DNA from: JAVJSU01 sp040219275
GTDB lineage: Bacteria; Chloroflexota; Anaerolineae; Aggregatilineales; Phototrophicaceae
Assembly: GCA_040219275.1 (NCBI GenBank)
Contig: JAVJSU010000081.1
Coordinates: 11,388-75,387 of the forward strand
Direction of reading: 5' to 3'
DNA: 64,000 nucleotides
Part shown: positions 9,107 through 16,433 of the stretch, one piece after another
Position numbering within the stretch: position 1 is the stretch's first letter
Layout: every line of letters starts with the position of its first letter
The notes under the pieces: generated by a model
Databases searched by the model: none
What the model was told of the DNA's origin: nothing
The model's input: only the letters and a program-made list of their open reading frames with translations
Program-made: the position numbers and the translations under genes

Positions 9107-9637
9107 CTAGCGTGGTGTGAGTTTTGTCGGCGTGGCTATAATTTCGTCAAATGGAACGACAGCCGCAAGCATGATGATTAAGCAACAGAATAAAACGGGC
9201 ACGACCACGTTGAAAAGGAGTAACCACCACAAACAGCCGAGTCCGCCGGGATGATTGCCGGTTTCGCGTTTTTCTCTGCGAGCTTCCATCAAAAAGTAGA
9301 TATTCATGCCGAAGCCGGGTAGCCAGAATATCCAATAGAGGAACATGGCAATCACCGCCATGAGCGCGTAATCACGTTTGGGTGATGCTATAGGGGTGGC
9401 TTCTACATAGACGTGTTTGCGTTTTGGCTTCTCGCCGAGTGCATAGGCGGCGATGTCGTCATCGCTGAAGGGCGTATCTGCAAAGGGGTCTTGCTGAAAT
9501 AATATGTCGTCGATCTTCGCCATCCATTCCTGCGCTTTGGGATGGTCGGGGATGGTTTCCAGAATGACGCGTGCTTCTTGATAGCGTTGTGCGCGGATGA
9601 GGTGGCTTGCTTGTTGTAATTTTTCGGCAGGGGACAT
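9107..9637 (-). CDS. Small membrane protein with TPR-like N-terminus
   Basis: 176 residues, family not recognised. Residues 1-47 form two amphipathic helices resembling a single tetratricopeptide unit (A-x-x-L-I-R-A-x-R-Y-x-E-A-R-V-I-L). A charged linker follows, then two transmembrane segments at about 90-117 and 134-162, separated by a basic loop (R-R-E-K-R). The fold suggests a cytoplasmic protein-protein contact module tethered to the membrane. A perfect TATAAT on the minus strand at 9674-9679 lies inside an inverted repeat just upstream, so the gene probably has its own promoter. Confidence 0.6.
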   Translation of the reverse strand: MSPAEKLQQASHLIRAQRYQEARVILETIPDHPKAQEWMAKIDDILFQQDPFADTPFSDDDIAAYALGEKPKRKHVYVEATPIASPKRDYALMAVIAMFLYWIFWLPGFGMNIYFLMEARREKRETGNHPGGLGCLWWLLLFNVVVPVLFCCLIIMLAAVVPFDEIIATPTKLTPR

Positions 9638-9656
9638 TGCCCACTCTCTAGTGCAT

Positions 9657-9693
9657 ATAGGCGATAAGACTATATTATACCCTCATCGCCTAT
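9657..9693 (-). promoter_or_regulatory. TATAAT promoter enclosed by 9-bp inverted repeat
   Basis: ATAGGCGAT (9657-9665) and ATCGCCTAT (9685-9693) are perfect inverted copies separated by 19 bases. Between them the minus strand reads TATAAT (9679-9674), a consensus -10 for the membrane protein gene starting at 9637. No T-run follows either arm, so an operator is more likely than a terminator for the upstream gene. Confidence 0.4.
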
Positions 9694-9718
9694 TCTGTTT
9701 GTTAAGTCGCTAAATTTT

Positions 9719-10543
9719 TTACTGGATAGTAATGTCGCCGATACCGCCGTTGATTTCGATGGTGATGGTGCGTTCTGCATTGACGAAGCCTTCGCTTTCC
9801 CACACACCTGAGCCACCGAAATCGCTATCTTCACCGCTGATTCGGCTCAGATTGGAGGGTACGGTGATGTCGCCTAACCCCTGTTGGGCGCTAATTCGTA
9901 CTGCAACATCATGCGGCAAATTGACGATGACGTTGCCGATGCCCGAATTAATGTTTACCGAATAGCTTTCCTGTGGTTCGGGTAGGGTGATATTTGTGTC
10001 ACCTACGCCAAGATTGGTTTGTAGATTGGTGATATAGAGATCGGCAAGGTTGAGCGTAGAGCTTTCAATGCCGGACTCAATGTTTAACATGACCGGAACA
10101 TCCGGCGCGATGCCAATATTCCACTCAATGTCTTCGCCTGTATTGATGTTGAAGAAGTTAAAATTCCCGAAGAAATTACCGCTGGTGTTGATCTGTTCGA
10201 GGCGGATGATTTTTTCTGTGTCGCCACCGGCAGTAAAGTCAATCTCCCCATAGTAGGTGATGTCGCCTTCAAACAGATTATTTGAATCGGTCAGTGTGTT
10301 GATGTTGATTTGTGCCACGCCGGAGTCGATTTGAATTTGTGCGGAGTCCGCATCACCCAGCGGTTCGCTGAAATTGGCGGATAGTAAATCAACTTCATTG
10401 ATCGCGCCGGAAGCCAAGCCCGCCGCAATCGCGCCGACGCAAAGAATTGGCACGATACAGATAAGGAAGAGGGAAGCCAGGATCAACCAGAAACAGCCAC
10501 CCCGCCCTTTACCTTTATATACCTCGACCCGTTGTGTTTCCAT
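9719..10543 (-). CDS. Membrane-anchored LiaF/toast-rack-like (DUF4097-like) beta-helical protein
   Basis: 274 residues. A short basic cytoplasmic N-terminus is followed by one transmembrane segment at about 16-46 and then an extracytoplasmic domain made of repeated short strands with the pattern I-x-I-x-x-G-(I/V)-G-x-(I/V)-x-(I/V), for example S-G-V-A-Q-I-N-I-N, N-S-G-I-G-N-V-I-V, Q-G-L-G-D-I-T-V and the C-terminal N-G-G-I-G-D-I-T-I. This is the right-handed stacked-strand layout of LiaF-C/toast_rack or DUF4097 domains, which occur in envelope-stress proteins. No partner kinase is adjacent. A GGGGGAG ribosome binding site precedes the ATG. A role in envelope stress sensing is inference from the fold only. 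Confidence 0.65.
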   Translation of the reverse strand: METQRVEVYKGKGRGGCFWLILASLFLICIVPILCVGAIAAGLASGAINEVDLLSANFSEPLGDADSAQIQIDSGVAQININTLTDSNNLFEGDITYYGEIDFTAGGDTEKIIRLEQINTSGNFFGNFNFFNINTGEDIEWNIGIAPDVPVMLNIESGIESSTLNLADLYITNLQTNLGVGDTNITLPEPQESYSVNINSGIGNVIVNLPHDVAVRISAQQGLGDITVPSNLSRISGEDSDFGGSGVWESEGFVNAERTITIEINGGIGDITIQ

Positions 10544-10561
10544 AATACTCCCCCTGTTGTT

Positions 10562-10581
10562 GAATACTCATTATAGTATTC
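10562..10581 (-). promoter_or_regulatory. TATAAT -10 inside a 7-bp inverted repeat
   Basis: GAATACT (10562-10568) and AGTATTC (10575-10581) form a perfect inverted repeat with a 6-base spacer. The minus strand reads TATAAT (10575-10570) across its centre, 27 bp upstream of the LiaF-like gene start. A repressor bound here would occlude the -10. No convincing -35 is seen. Confidence 0.4.
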
Positions 10582-10614
10582 TTTACGCGGTGACAGGGCA
10601 ATGGTTGCAAGCGA

Positions 10615-11475
10615 TTATGTGTCTGCGAATTTGTACACGTCTACATCGCAGACCGGACGATAGCCGATTTGCTGATAGATGTGATTGGAAGTCGGGTTGC
10701 TGAGGTCAGTATAGAGGAAGCAAAATTGTTTGCCTCTATCTAGCCAGCGTTGGCTGAGTGTTGCCACAACTGCGCCTGCATAGCCTTTGCGTCGATGTTC
10801 CGGCGGTGTATAGACTGCGGCGACGCGCACCCCATTGGGCGAAATACCAACAACGCCTGCCATCGAGACAATCTGATTGTTGTCTTCCCACAGCAATAAT
10901 TCGCGGTCAGACATGGTGACGCGCTGGAATGCGCCGTCTAGCTGTTCCTGCGTTTGCTCTTCGTTGAAGATTTCCCGCTGAAACGCGCCAATCCAGCGTG
11001 TGGCGAGGTCATGATCTGAAGCGGTTGCCGGTCTAAATGTGCCAGAAACCTCCTGCGGATGAGTCACATCAGTCAGCTGGTAAATCCGCTGTTCCATATC
11101 TTTCCGGTAGGGTTGTCCCGTTCGTGTGCTCCATTTTTGGGCGAATAATTTGCTGGAGTCTTTGTGTCCGACCACCCCCGGTAATGTGCCATACGCCTTG
11201 CAGTAATTGTCTACGAGCAGATCAAGCACGCGGTCAAGATGTTGCGGTTCAATATGAGAGAGCAGGGCGTTATGCGGTGGTGTTCGGAGTGAGACCGCCA
11301 CGATTTGATCGTCGGCGACAATCGCCATGTATGGGGGATAAGCTAATTGGTCGGGTTGGTGGATGGCACGTTGGATAAGACCAAGCATCAGGTTGTGCTC
11401 GGCTTCCCGTGTGAGTAGGAACGGGCTGGCGTGTTTATCAAATTCTTGCGGGGATGTGAAACGTTTTATCTGCAC
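10615..11475 (-). CDS. GNAT-family N-acetyltransferase (COG3393-like)
   Basis: About 286 residues. The C-terminal half carries the acetyl-CoA binding motif A of GNAT enzymes: V-Y-T-P-P-E-H-R-R-K-G-Y-A-G-A-V-V, followed by motif B with L-Y-T-D-L-S-N-P-T-S-N-x-I-Y-Q-Q-I-G-Y-R-P-V. The N-terminal half, with E-A-E-H-N-L-M-L-G-L, resembles the predicted acetyltransferases of COG3393. Substrate unknown. I chose the GTG at 11475, giving M-Q-I-K-R-F, because AGAGG lies five bases upstream and it matches the usual family start; the in-frame ATG at 11538 has no Shine-Dalgarno. The leader contains a tandem 10-bp duplication that repeats the Shine-Dalgarno. Transcribed away from the VWA lipoprotein gene. 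Confidence 0.8.
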   Translation of the reverse strand: MQIKRFTSPQEFDKHASPFLLTREAEHNLMLGLIQRAIHQPDQLAYPPYMAIVADDQIVAVSLRTPPHNALLSHIEPQHLDRVLDLLVDNYCKAYGTLPGVVGHKDSSKLFAQKWSTRTGQPYRKDMEQRIYQLTDVTHPQEVSGTFRPATASDHDLATRWIGAFQREIFNEEQTQEQLDGAFQRVTMSDRELLLWEDNNQIVSMAGVVGISPNGVRVAAVYTPPEHRRKGYAGAVVATLSQRWLDRGKQFCFLYTDLSNPTSNHIYQQIGYRPVCDVDVYKFADT

Positions 11476-11478
11476 TTT

Positions 11479-11498
11479 GACCTCTTGTGACCTCTTGT
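11479..11498 (-). promoter_or_regulatory. Tandemly duplicated Shine-Dalgarno
   Basis: Two exact 10-bp units (plus-strand GACCTCTTGT) place AGAGG at 5 and 15 bases before the GTG at 11475. Only the nearer copy has standard spacing. This supports the downstream GTG start of the acetyltransferase. Confidence 0.5.
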
Positions 11499-11613
11499 TG
11501 ATTTCATTGAACGATATTTTTGCAGTAATGTCAACCATCGGGAACGATTTTGCCTGCTATGGCGTTTTATAAACATCAGCCAACCGGTGGCAATAATCGA
11601 AGTTCAAAGAAAT

Positions 11614-11629
11614 TGGTCAATGATGACCA
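11614..11629 (+). promoter_or_regulatory. Short inverted repeat in the VWA gene leader
   Basis: TGGTCA and TGACCA are perfect inverted arms around a 4-base spacer, immediately before the AAAGGAAAAA ribosome binding site of the gene at 11648. It could be an operator or a leader hairpin; the arms are short and chance is possible. Confidence 0.25.
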
Positions 11630-11647
11630 TGAAAAGGAAAAACACTC

Positions 11648-13381
11648 ATGCAAAAGTCACGCTTACTGATCCTCATGTTGATACTCGCGTTTGCGCTGGT
11701 TGCCTGTGGCGGCAGTGATAACGATAGTGATGATAACTTAACCGCACCGATAGACTCATCTACAAATGAACAGTCTCAGGCTGAACGAGAAACCAATAGT
11801 ACGACAACCAACGATGCTGACGGCGCTGAAGATGATGTGGTGGATAGTATAGAAGAAGAACCAATGGAAGAAGAACTTGTGGATGAGGCGTTTGACACAA
11901 CTTCGGCATCACAACCTCTTATGGCAGTGGCAACACAAGCGCCACAGGTCGGATTGGGCGGTGTAGTCTCCGGTGAACAACAGGTCACCATTCCACCGAC
12001 ACCGGATACAATGACATTTAATAATCCGGGTACGAATCCATTTTTTGATACAGAAGACGATCATCTGAGCACGTTTGCGATGGATGTGGATACCGGGTCT
12101 TATACCGTCGCCCGTAATTATTTGACGGCGTATGACCAACTCCCGCCGGAAGACTCCATCCGTCCTGAAGAATTTATCAACTATTTTGATGCTGGCTATG
12201 AAACGCCAGAAGAAGATGCCTTCGCTATTTATCTGGATGCCGCACCTGCGCCGTTCGGTTATGAGGGACATTATCTGATGCGCGTCGGTTTGCAGGGTCG
12301 GTATATCGCGCCGGAAGATCGTGACCCCGTGTTTCTGATTTTCGTGATTGATGTTTCTGGCAGTATGGATCGTGAAGATCGTCTCGGCACGGTTAAAGAA
12401 TCGCTGGCATTGTTGACCGGCGAATTACGTGAAGATGATCGTGTGGGCATCGTTGTCTATTCTGATCGTAGCCGCGCTGTGCTCGAACCGACTCCGGCAA
12501 GTGAGCGTGAAACCATCATGGCGGCGATCAACGCGCTACAGCCGGAAGGTAGCACCAATGTGGAAGATGGGTTGCGCGTCGGCTATCAGATGGCGGAAAG
12601 CAATATGCGTGAAGGCGAAAATACGCGTGTCATCGTGCTGAGTGATGGCGTGGCGAATGTGGGCAACACCGGACCGGATTCCATTCTGAATACCATCCGT
12701 GAAGGTGTGGACTCCGGCATCAACCTGAGCACGATCGGCTTCGGCATGGGGAATTACAATGACACGTTGATGGAGCAACTTTCCAACGATGGCAACGGTA
12801 ATTACTACTATGTGGATAATATGCGTGAAGCGACTCGTGTGTTCGTGCATAATCTGACGGGTACGTTGCAGGTGATCGGTTATGATGCCCGTGTGCAGGT
12901 TGATTTTAATCCAGAAGTGACAGATCGTTATCGTCTGGTCGGGTACGAAAATCGGGCGATTGCTGATGAAGACTTCCGCAATGATGAAGTGGATGCAGGT
13001 GAAGTTGGCGCGGGACATAGCATTACCGCCCTGTACGAATTGGCTTTAGAGAACGGTATTGAAATGGACTCTGATGCAGTCGTGGCAACGGTGTATATCC
13101 GCTACGAAGATGCAGAAACCCGCGAAGTCGTGGAACTGAGTCAGTTGCTGACAGTGGCGGACATCATGGCGAGCATTGATGATGCGCCTGCCATGTTCCG
13201 TTTGCAAGCCGCCGTCGCAGAATTCAGCGAGCAATTGCGCGGTAGTGTGTGGTCAGAGGACAATACGCTCGGTGATGTGATGACATTAGCGATGCCCCTG
13301 CGTGAAGAATTGCCGGATAATGTGCAGGTTGAAGAATTTGCCGACTTGCTGGAACTCGCCGCGCAATATCAGGATCGTTAA
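11648..13381 (+). CDS. VWA-domain lipoprotein, YfbK-like
   Basis: 577 residues. A lipoprotein signal with lipobox L-V-A-C (C20) is followed by an acidic, low-complexity linker to about 120. Residues 125-205 match the N-terminal region of YfbK-type proteins (N-P-F-x-x-T-x-x-D-x-x-S-T-F-x-x-D-V-D-T-x-S-Y and I-R-x-E-E-F-I-N-Y-F). A von Willebrand factor A domain at about 228-410 has an intact MIDAS motif D-V-S-G-S-M (235-240), so divalent-metal-dependent ligand binding is likely. The C-terminal 165 residues fit DUF3520. Family members are surface-anchored and of unknown ligand. A good terminator follows, so it is transcribed alone. Start supported by AAAGGAAAAA. Confidence 0.9.
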   Translation: MQKSRLLILMLILAFALVACGGSDNDSDDNLTAPIDSSTNEQSQAERETNSTTTNDADGAEDDVVDSIEEEPMEEELVDEAFDTTSASQPLMAVATQAPQVGLGGVVSGEQQVTIPPTPDTMTFNNPGTNPFFDTEDDHLSTFAMDVDTGSYTVARNYLTAYDQLPPEDSIRPEEFINYFDAGYETPEEDAFAIYLDAAPAPFGYEGHYLMRVGLQGRYIAPEDRDPVFLIFVIDVSGSMDREDRLGTVKESLALLTGELREDDRVGIVVYSDRSRAVLEPTPASERETIMAAINALQPEGSTNVEDGLRVGYQMAESNMREGENTRVIVLSDGVANVGNTGPDSILNTIREGVDSGINLSTIGFGMGNYNDTLMEQLSNDGNGNYYYVDNMREATRVFVHNLTGTLQVIGYDARVQVDFNPEVTDRYRLVGYENRAIADEDFRNDEVDAGEVGAGHSITALYELALENGIEMDSDAVVATVYIRYEDAETREVVELSQLLTVADIMASIDDAPAMFRLQAAVAEFSEQLRGSVWSEDNTLGDVMTLAMPLREELPDNVQVEEFADLLELAAQYQDR

Positions 13382-13410
13382 TTGATCGCTTGACATACTA
13401 TGGAACTGAA

Positions 13411-13443
13411 ACGGACGATCTATACAGGTCGTCCGTTTTTTTT
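13411..13443 (+). terminator. Rho-independent terminator of the VWA gene
   Basis: ACGGACGATC, a short loop, then GGTCGTCCGT pair in a stem of about eight G/C-rich pairs followed by eight T residues. It lies 30 bp after the stop codon. Confidence 0.9.
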
Positions 13444-13539
13444 CCGATTACGGAAGTAAGCGGGCATATAAATCGCGCAGTAACATTTCAATTGTAGGCT
13501 GTCGCTAAGTTTTTGTTTAGGTGAAGTAGATAGAATTGT

Positions 13540-13577
13540 CATGCTTAAGTTTTTCTTCAAGACTAAGCATGTATAAT
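13540..13577 (+). promoter_or_regulatory. Putative promoter and operator of the polysaccharide operon
   Basis: CATGCTTA (13540-13547) and TAAGCATG (13564-13571) are perfect 8-bp inverted arms with a 16-base spacer, and a consensus TATAAT -10 starts on the next base (13572-13577). The -35 would fall inside the spacer (poor match, GTTTTC). The arrangement fits a dimeric regulator site over the -35 region of the operon starting at 13634. Confidence 0.45.
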
Positions 13578-13633
13578 GAATTGAGATTAGATTTCACAAT
13601 TCAAGTAAAACTTGAGTTAAAGGAAAACTCACC

Positions 13634-14791
13634 ATGAAAAAGCATGTTTGTATTCTTGCATTTTCCCCGATTCTTCGAGATGCGCGAGTTTTGCGGCAGA
13701 TTGAGTATTTACATCCCCACTATGATTTGACTGTCATAGGTTATGGTGAGCCACATCCTGATTGGCAAGATAAAGTTGAGTGGGTAACGATTGATCGCGG
13801 TCAAGGTATAGGTCGCTTATTGAGTATTGCATTTTGGCTGGTACTAGGGCGGTTGTGGAATGGTATCTATGATTACCGCTTTAGAACCCGTCGGCAAAAT
13901 CGTGAGGCTTATGAACATGCAGTTAAAAGTGGCGCAAACGCTTTTTTGGCAAATGATTGGAGTACGTTACCTATTGCAGTACGTGCCGCGCAAACAAATG
14001 ATGCAAAAGTCGTGTTTGATGCCCATGAATATGGACCGCTACAAGATGAGACTTTTGTCTTCCGTATACTGATGAAACCACAGGCGCATTATGTTCTCAA
14101 AAAATATAGTCTGTTGGTAGATCGTTCATTAACTGTCTGTTATCCTATCGCAGAGCGGTATAAAAAAGAATATGGTCTGAATCCCGCAGTGATTATGAGC
14201 GCTCCTAAAAGACAGGAAGCTCCCATTTCTGATGTGGTACCTGATCGCATCCGGCTTATTCATCACGGTTATGCGATGCGAAGAAGGCAACCCGAAAAGA
14301 TGATAGAAATCGTAGAGTTTCTTGATAATCGATTTGAACTTTATTTGATGTTTCTTGGCGATCAAAAATATATTACGTCTCTAAAAACATTGGCAAATAA
14401 GATCGCAAAGGGGCGGGTTTATTTTATAGAACCTGTCTCGCCGGAGAACATCGTTGAAACAATCGCAAAATATGATATTGGTGTTGTTTTCCTCCCACCA
14501 ACAACCTATAACCTCCTAATGGCTTTGCCAAACAAATTATTTGATGCGGTAAATGCGAACCTGGCGATATTTACCGGAGCCTCTCCCTCAATTAAGGAGA
14601 TTATAGAAAGGTATAATCTGGGGGTTGTCAGTCCATCCTTTGAAATAATGGATGCTGCAAAAACACTTAATGCGTTGACAACCCAGCAAATAATCACGAT
14701 GAAACAAAACGCGAGAGAAGCATCTAAGGTACTAAACGCAGATGTTGAATTGTCTAAGCTGGTTACTATATACCGCGAACTGATAGGATAA
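13634..14791 (+). CDS. Glycosyltransferase, GT4-like (GT-B fold)
   Basis: 385 residues, cytoplasmic. The N-terminus V-C-I-L-A-F-S-P-I-L-R-D-A-R-V-L-R-Q-I is the typical start of GT-B glycosyltransferases. H-E-Y near 135 and the C-terminal nucleotide-sugar domain, with a strand-helix run containing D-I-G-V-V-F-L-P-P and a P-N-K-L-F-D-A-V stretch, resemble group 1 enzymes; the usual E-x7-E is replaced by N-K-L-F-D. It should add a sugar to a lipid-linked repeat unit; donor and acceptor are unknown. First gene of an eight-gene operon, with AAAGGAAAA before the ATG and a putative promoter 57 bp upstream. Confidence 0.75.
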   Translation: MKKHVCILAFSPILRDARVLRQIEYLHPHYDLTVIGYGEPHPDWQDKVEWVTIDRGQGIGRLLSIAFWLVLGRLWNGIYDYRFRTRRQNREAYEHAVKSGANAFLANDWSTLPIAVRAAQTNDAKVVFDAHEYGPLQDETFVFRILMKPQAHYVLKKYSLLVDRSLTVCYPIAERYKKEYGLNPAVIMSAPKRQEAPISDVVPDRIRLIHHGYAMRRRQPEKMIEIVEFLDNRFELYLMFLGDQKYITSLKTLANKIAKGRVYFIEPVSPENIVETIAKYDIGVVFLPPTTYNLLMALPNKLFDAVNANLAIFTGASPSIKEIIERYNLGVVSPSFEIMDAAKTLNALTTQQIITMKQNAREASKVLNADVELSKLVTIYRELIG

Positions 14792-14794
14792 ATT

Positions 14795-15826
14795 ATGGGG
14801 GAAAAATTGCGATTTGGGTTAATCGGTTGTGGGCGGGTTGCACCCCGACATGCTCAATCATTAGCTGAAATCCACAATGCTGAATTGGTCGCTGTTGCTG
14901 ATGTCATTGAATCTCGAGCGGCAAACTTCCAGACAAAATATAATGTGGAAGCATACACGGATTATCATGAGATGATTGCCCGTGATGATCTTGATGTTAT
15001 CACAATTTGTACGCCCAGTGGTTTACATGCGTCAATGGTGCTGGATGTTATTCAGGCGGGTAAGCATGTTATCGTTGAAAAGCCGATTGCGCTTTCTACT
15101 GTGGATGCAGACAGAATGATAAAGGCGGCTGAGGAAGCGAATGTCAAATTGTGTGTCATCCTGCAAAATCGGTTTAACCCGCCCATGCAAGACCTCTACA
15201 AAGTCGTGAAATCTGGAAAAATCGGCAAGCTCCATTTAGGGAATGTGATGGTACGCTGGTATCGTCCCCAATCTTATTATGAAGACGGTTGGCATGGTAC
15301 ATGGGCGATGGATGGTGGCGCTTTGATGAATCAATCCATCCATCATATTGATGCAATCCAATGGTTGATGGGTGATGTCGATACCGTTTATGCTATGACA
15401 GGTACGCTGGCACATAAGATGGAAGCGGAAGATGTGGGTGTTGCCGTATTGCGCTTCAAAAGTGGCGCGCTAGCAAGTGTTGAAGGCTCCACGCTAACCT
15501 ATCCTGAAAATCTGGAAGGGTCGGTGTCTGTTTTTGGTGAGCGCGGGTCGCTCAAAGTGGGCGGTACAGCCCTTAACCGAAAGACGATCTGGAAAATTGA
15601 TGGTGAATTGGAAAAAGAGAGAGAAGTGGTCACGGGCGATCTCGTTGATCCACCGTCCGTATATGGATATAGTCATAAATTAGTCATTGAAGATATGATT
15701 GATGCTGTTTTGAATGATCGTCAGCCACAAACACATGGGCGAGAAGGACGGCGTTCCTTGGCTCTTGTGGAAGCGATTTATCAATCTGCACGCGAAGGAA
15801 TCGCCGTTAAGGTGACTTATGGCTGA
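14795..15826 (+). CDS. Gfo/Idh/MocA oxidoreductase, WbpB-like
   Basis: 343 residues. The N-terminal Rossmann fold has G-L-I-G-C-G-R-V-A (8-16) and the family motif E-K-P at 95-97 with the catalytic-type lysine K96. The stretch Q-N-R-F-N-P-P and later W-A-M-D-G-G-A-L-M-N-Q-S-I-H-H-I-D strongly resemble WbpB/WlbA, the NAD-dependent 3-dehydrogenase that oxidises UDP-N-acetylglucosaminuronate at C3. The next two genes are an acetyltransferase and an aminotransferase, exactly the enzymes that follow it in the WbpB-E-D pathway to UDP-2,3-diacetamido-2,3-dideoxyglucuronate. It starts 3 bp after the glycosyltransferase stop and overlaps the next gene by 8 bp. Confidence 0.88.
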   Translation: MGEKLRFGLIGCGRVAPRHAQSLAEIHNAELVAVADVIESRAANFQTKYNVEAYTDYHEMIARDDLDVITICTPSGLHASMVLDVIQAGKHVIVEKPIALSTVDADRMIKAAEEANVKLCVILQNRFNPPMQDLYKVVKSGKIGKLHLGNVMVRWYRPQSYYEDGWHGTWAMDGGALMNQSIHHIDAIQWLMGDVDTVYAMTGTLAHKMEAEDVGVAVLRFKSGALASVEGSTLTYPENLEGSVSVFGERGSLKVGGTALNRKTIWKIDGELEKEREVVTGDLVDPPSVYGYSHKLVIEDMIDAVLNDRQPQTHGREGRRSLALVEAIYQSAREGIAVKVTYG

Positions 15827-16433
15827 GTTCGTGCGTATTTATGCCAATGTGCAATTGCCTGATGATGCTCAACTCGATGATTTTGTGGTGATTGGTAAGC
15901 CGCCACGAGGCGCTAGTGATGGTGAATTGCCGCTTGTGTTTGGTGATGGCTGTGTTATTCGCTCACACACGGTGATTTATGCGGGCAATACCATCGGCGA
16001 AGGTTTCCAAACCGGGCATGGTGTGAACATCCGGGAAAATAATACTATAGGTGACCATGTGAGTATTGGCACGCACAGTGTCATCGAACATCATGTGATT
16101 ATCGGGAATAATGTGCGGGTGCATACCAAAGTTTTTGTGCCGGAATATAGTATTCTTGAAGAAGGCTGTTGGTTGGGACCGGGTGTGATGGTGACGAATG
16201 CACGTTATCCCGTAAGTCAGGGTGTCAAAGATCAGCTTAAAGGCGCTCATATTGGGCAAGGTGCGATTATTGGCGCAAATGCTGTCTTACTCCCCGGTGT
16301 ACAGATTGGTGCACAGGCATTGATTGGCGCAGGCGCGGTTGTCACTAAAGATGTGCCAGCGGGCGCTGTTGTGGTTGGTAATCCTGCAAAACAAATTAAC
16401 CGAATTGAAAACCTACAGATGTATGTGAAATGA
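15819..16433 (+). CDS. Left-handed beta-helix N-acetyltransferase, WbpD-like
   Basis: 204 residues. Almost the whole chain is hexapeptide repeats ((I/V/L)-G-x-x-x-x), for example V-I-G-N-N-V and I-G-Q-G-A-I-I-G-A-N-A-V-L-L-P-G-V-Q-I-G, ending with G-N-P-A-K as in sugar N-acetyltransferases. The likely catalytic His sits in the I-E-H-H-V-I region. In this context it probably acetylates the 3-amino group made by the neighbouring aminotransferase, as WbpD does. It overlaps the oxidoreductase by 8 bp and the aminotransferase by 4 bp (ATGA). Confidence 0.85.
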   Translation: MAEFVRIYANVQLPDDAQLDDFVVIGKPPRGASDGELPLVFGDGCVIRSHTVIYAGNTIGEGFQTGHGVNIRENNTIGDHVSIGTHSVIEHHVIIGNNVRVHTKVFVPEYSILEEGCWLGPGVMVTNARYPVSQGVKDQLKGAHIGQGAIIGANAVLLPGVQIGAQALIGAGAVVTKDVPAGAVVVGNPAKQINRIENLQMYVK

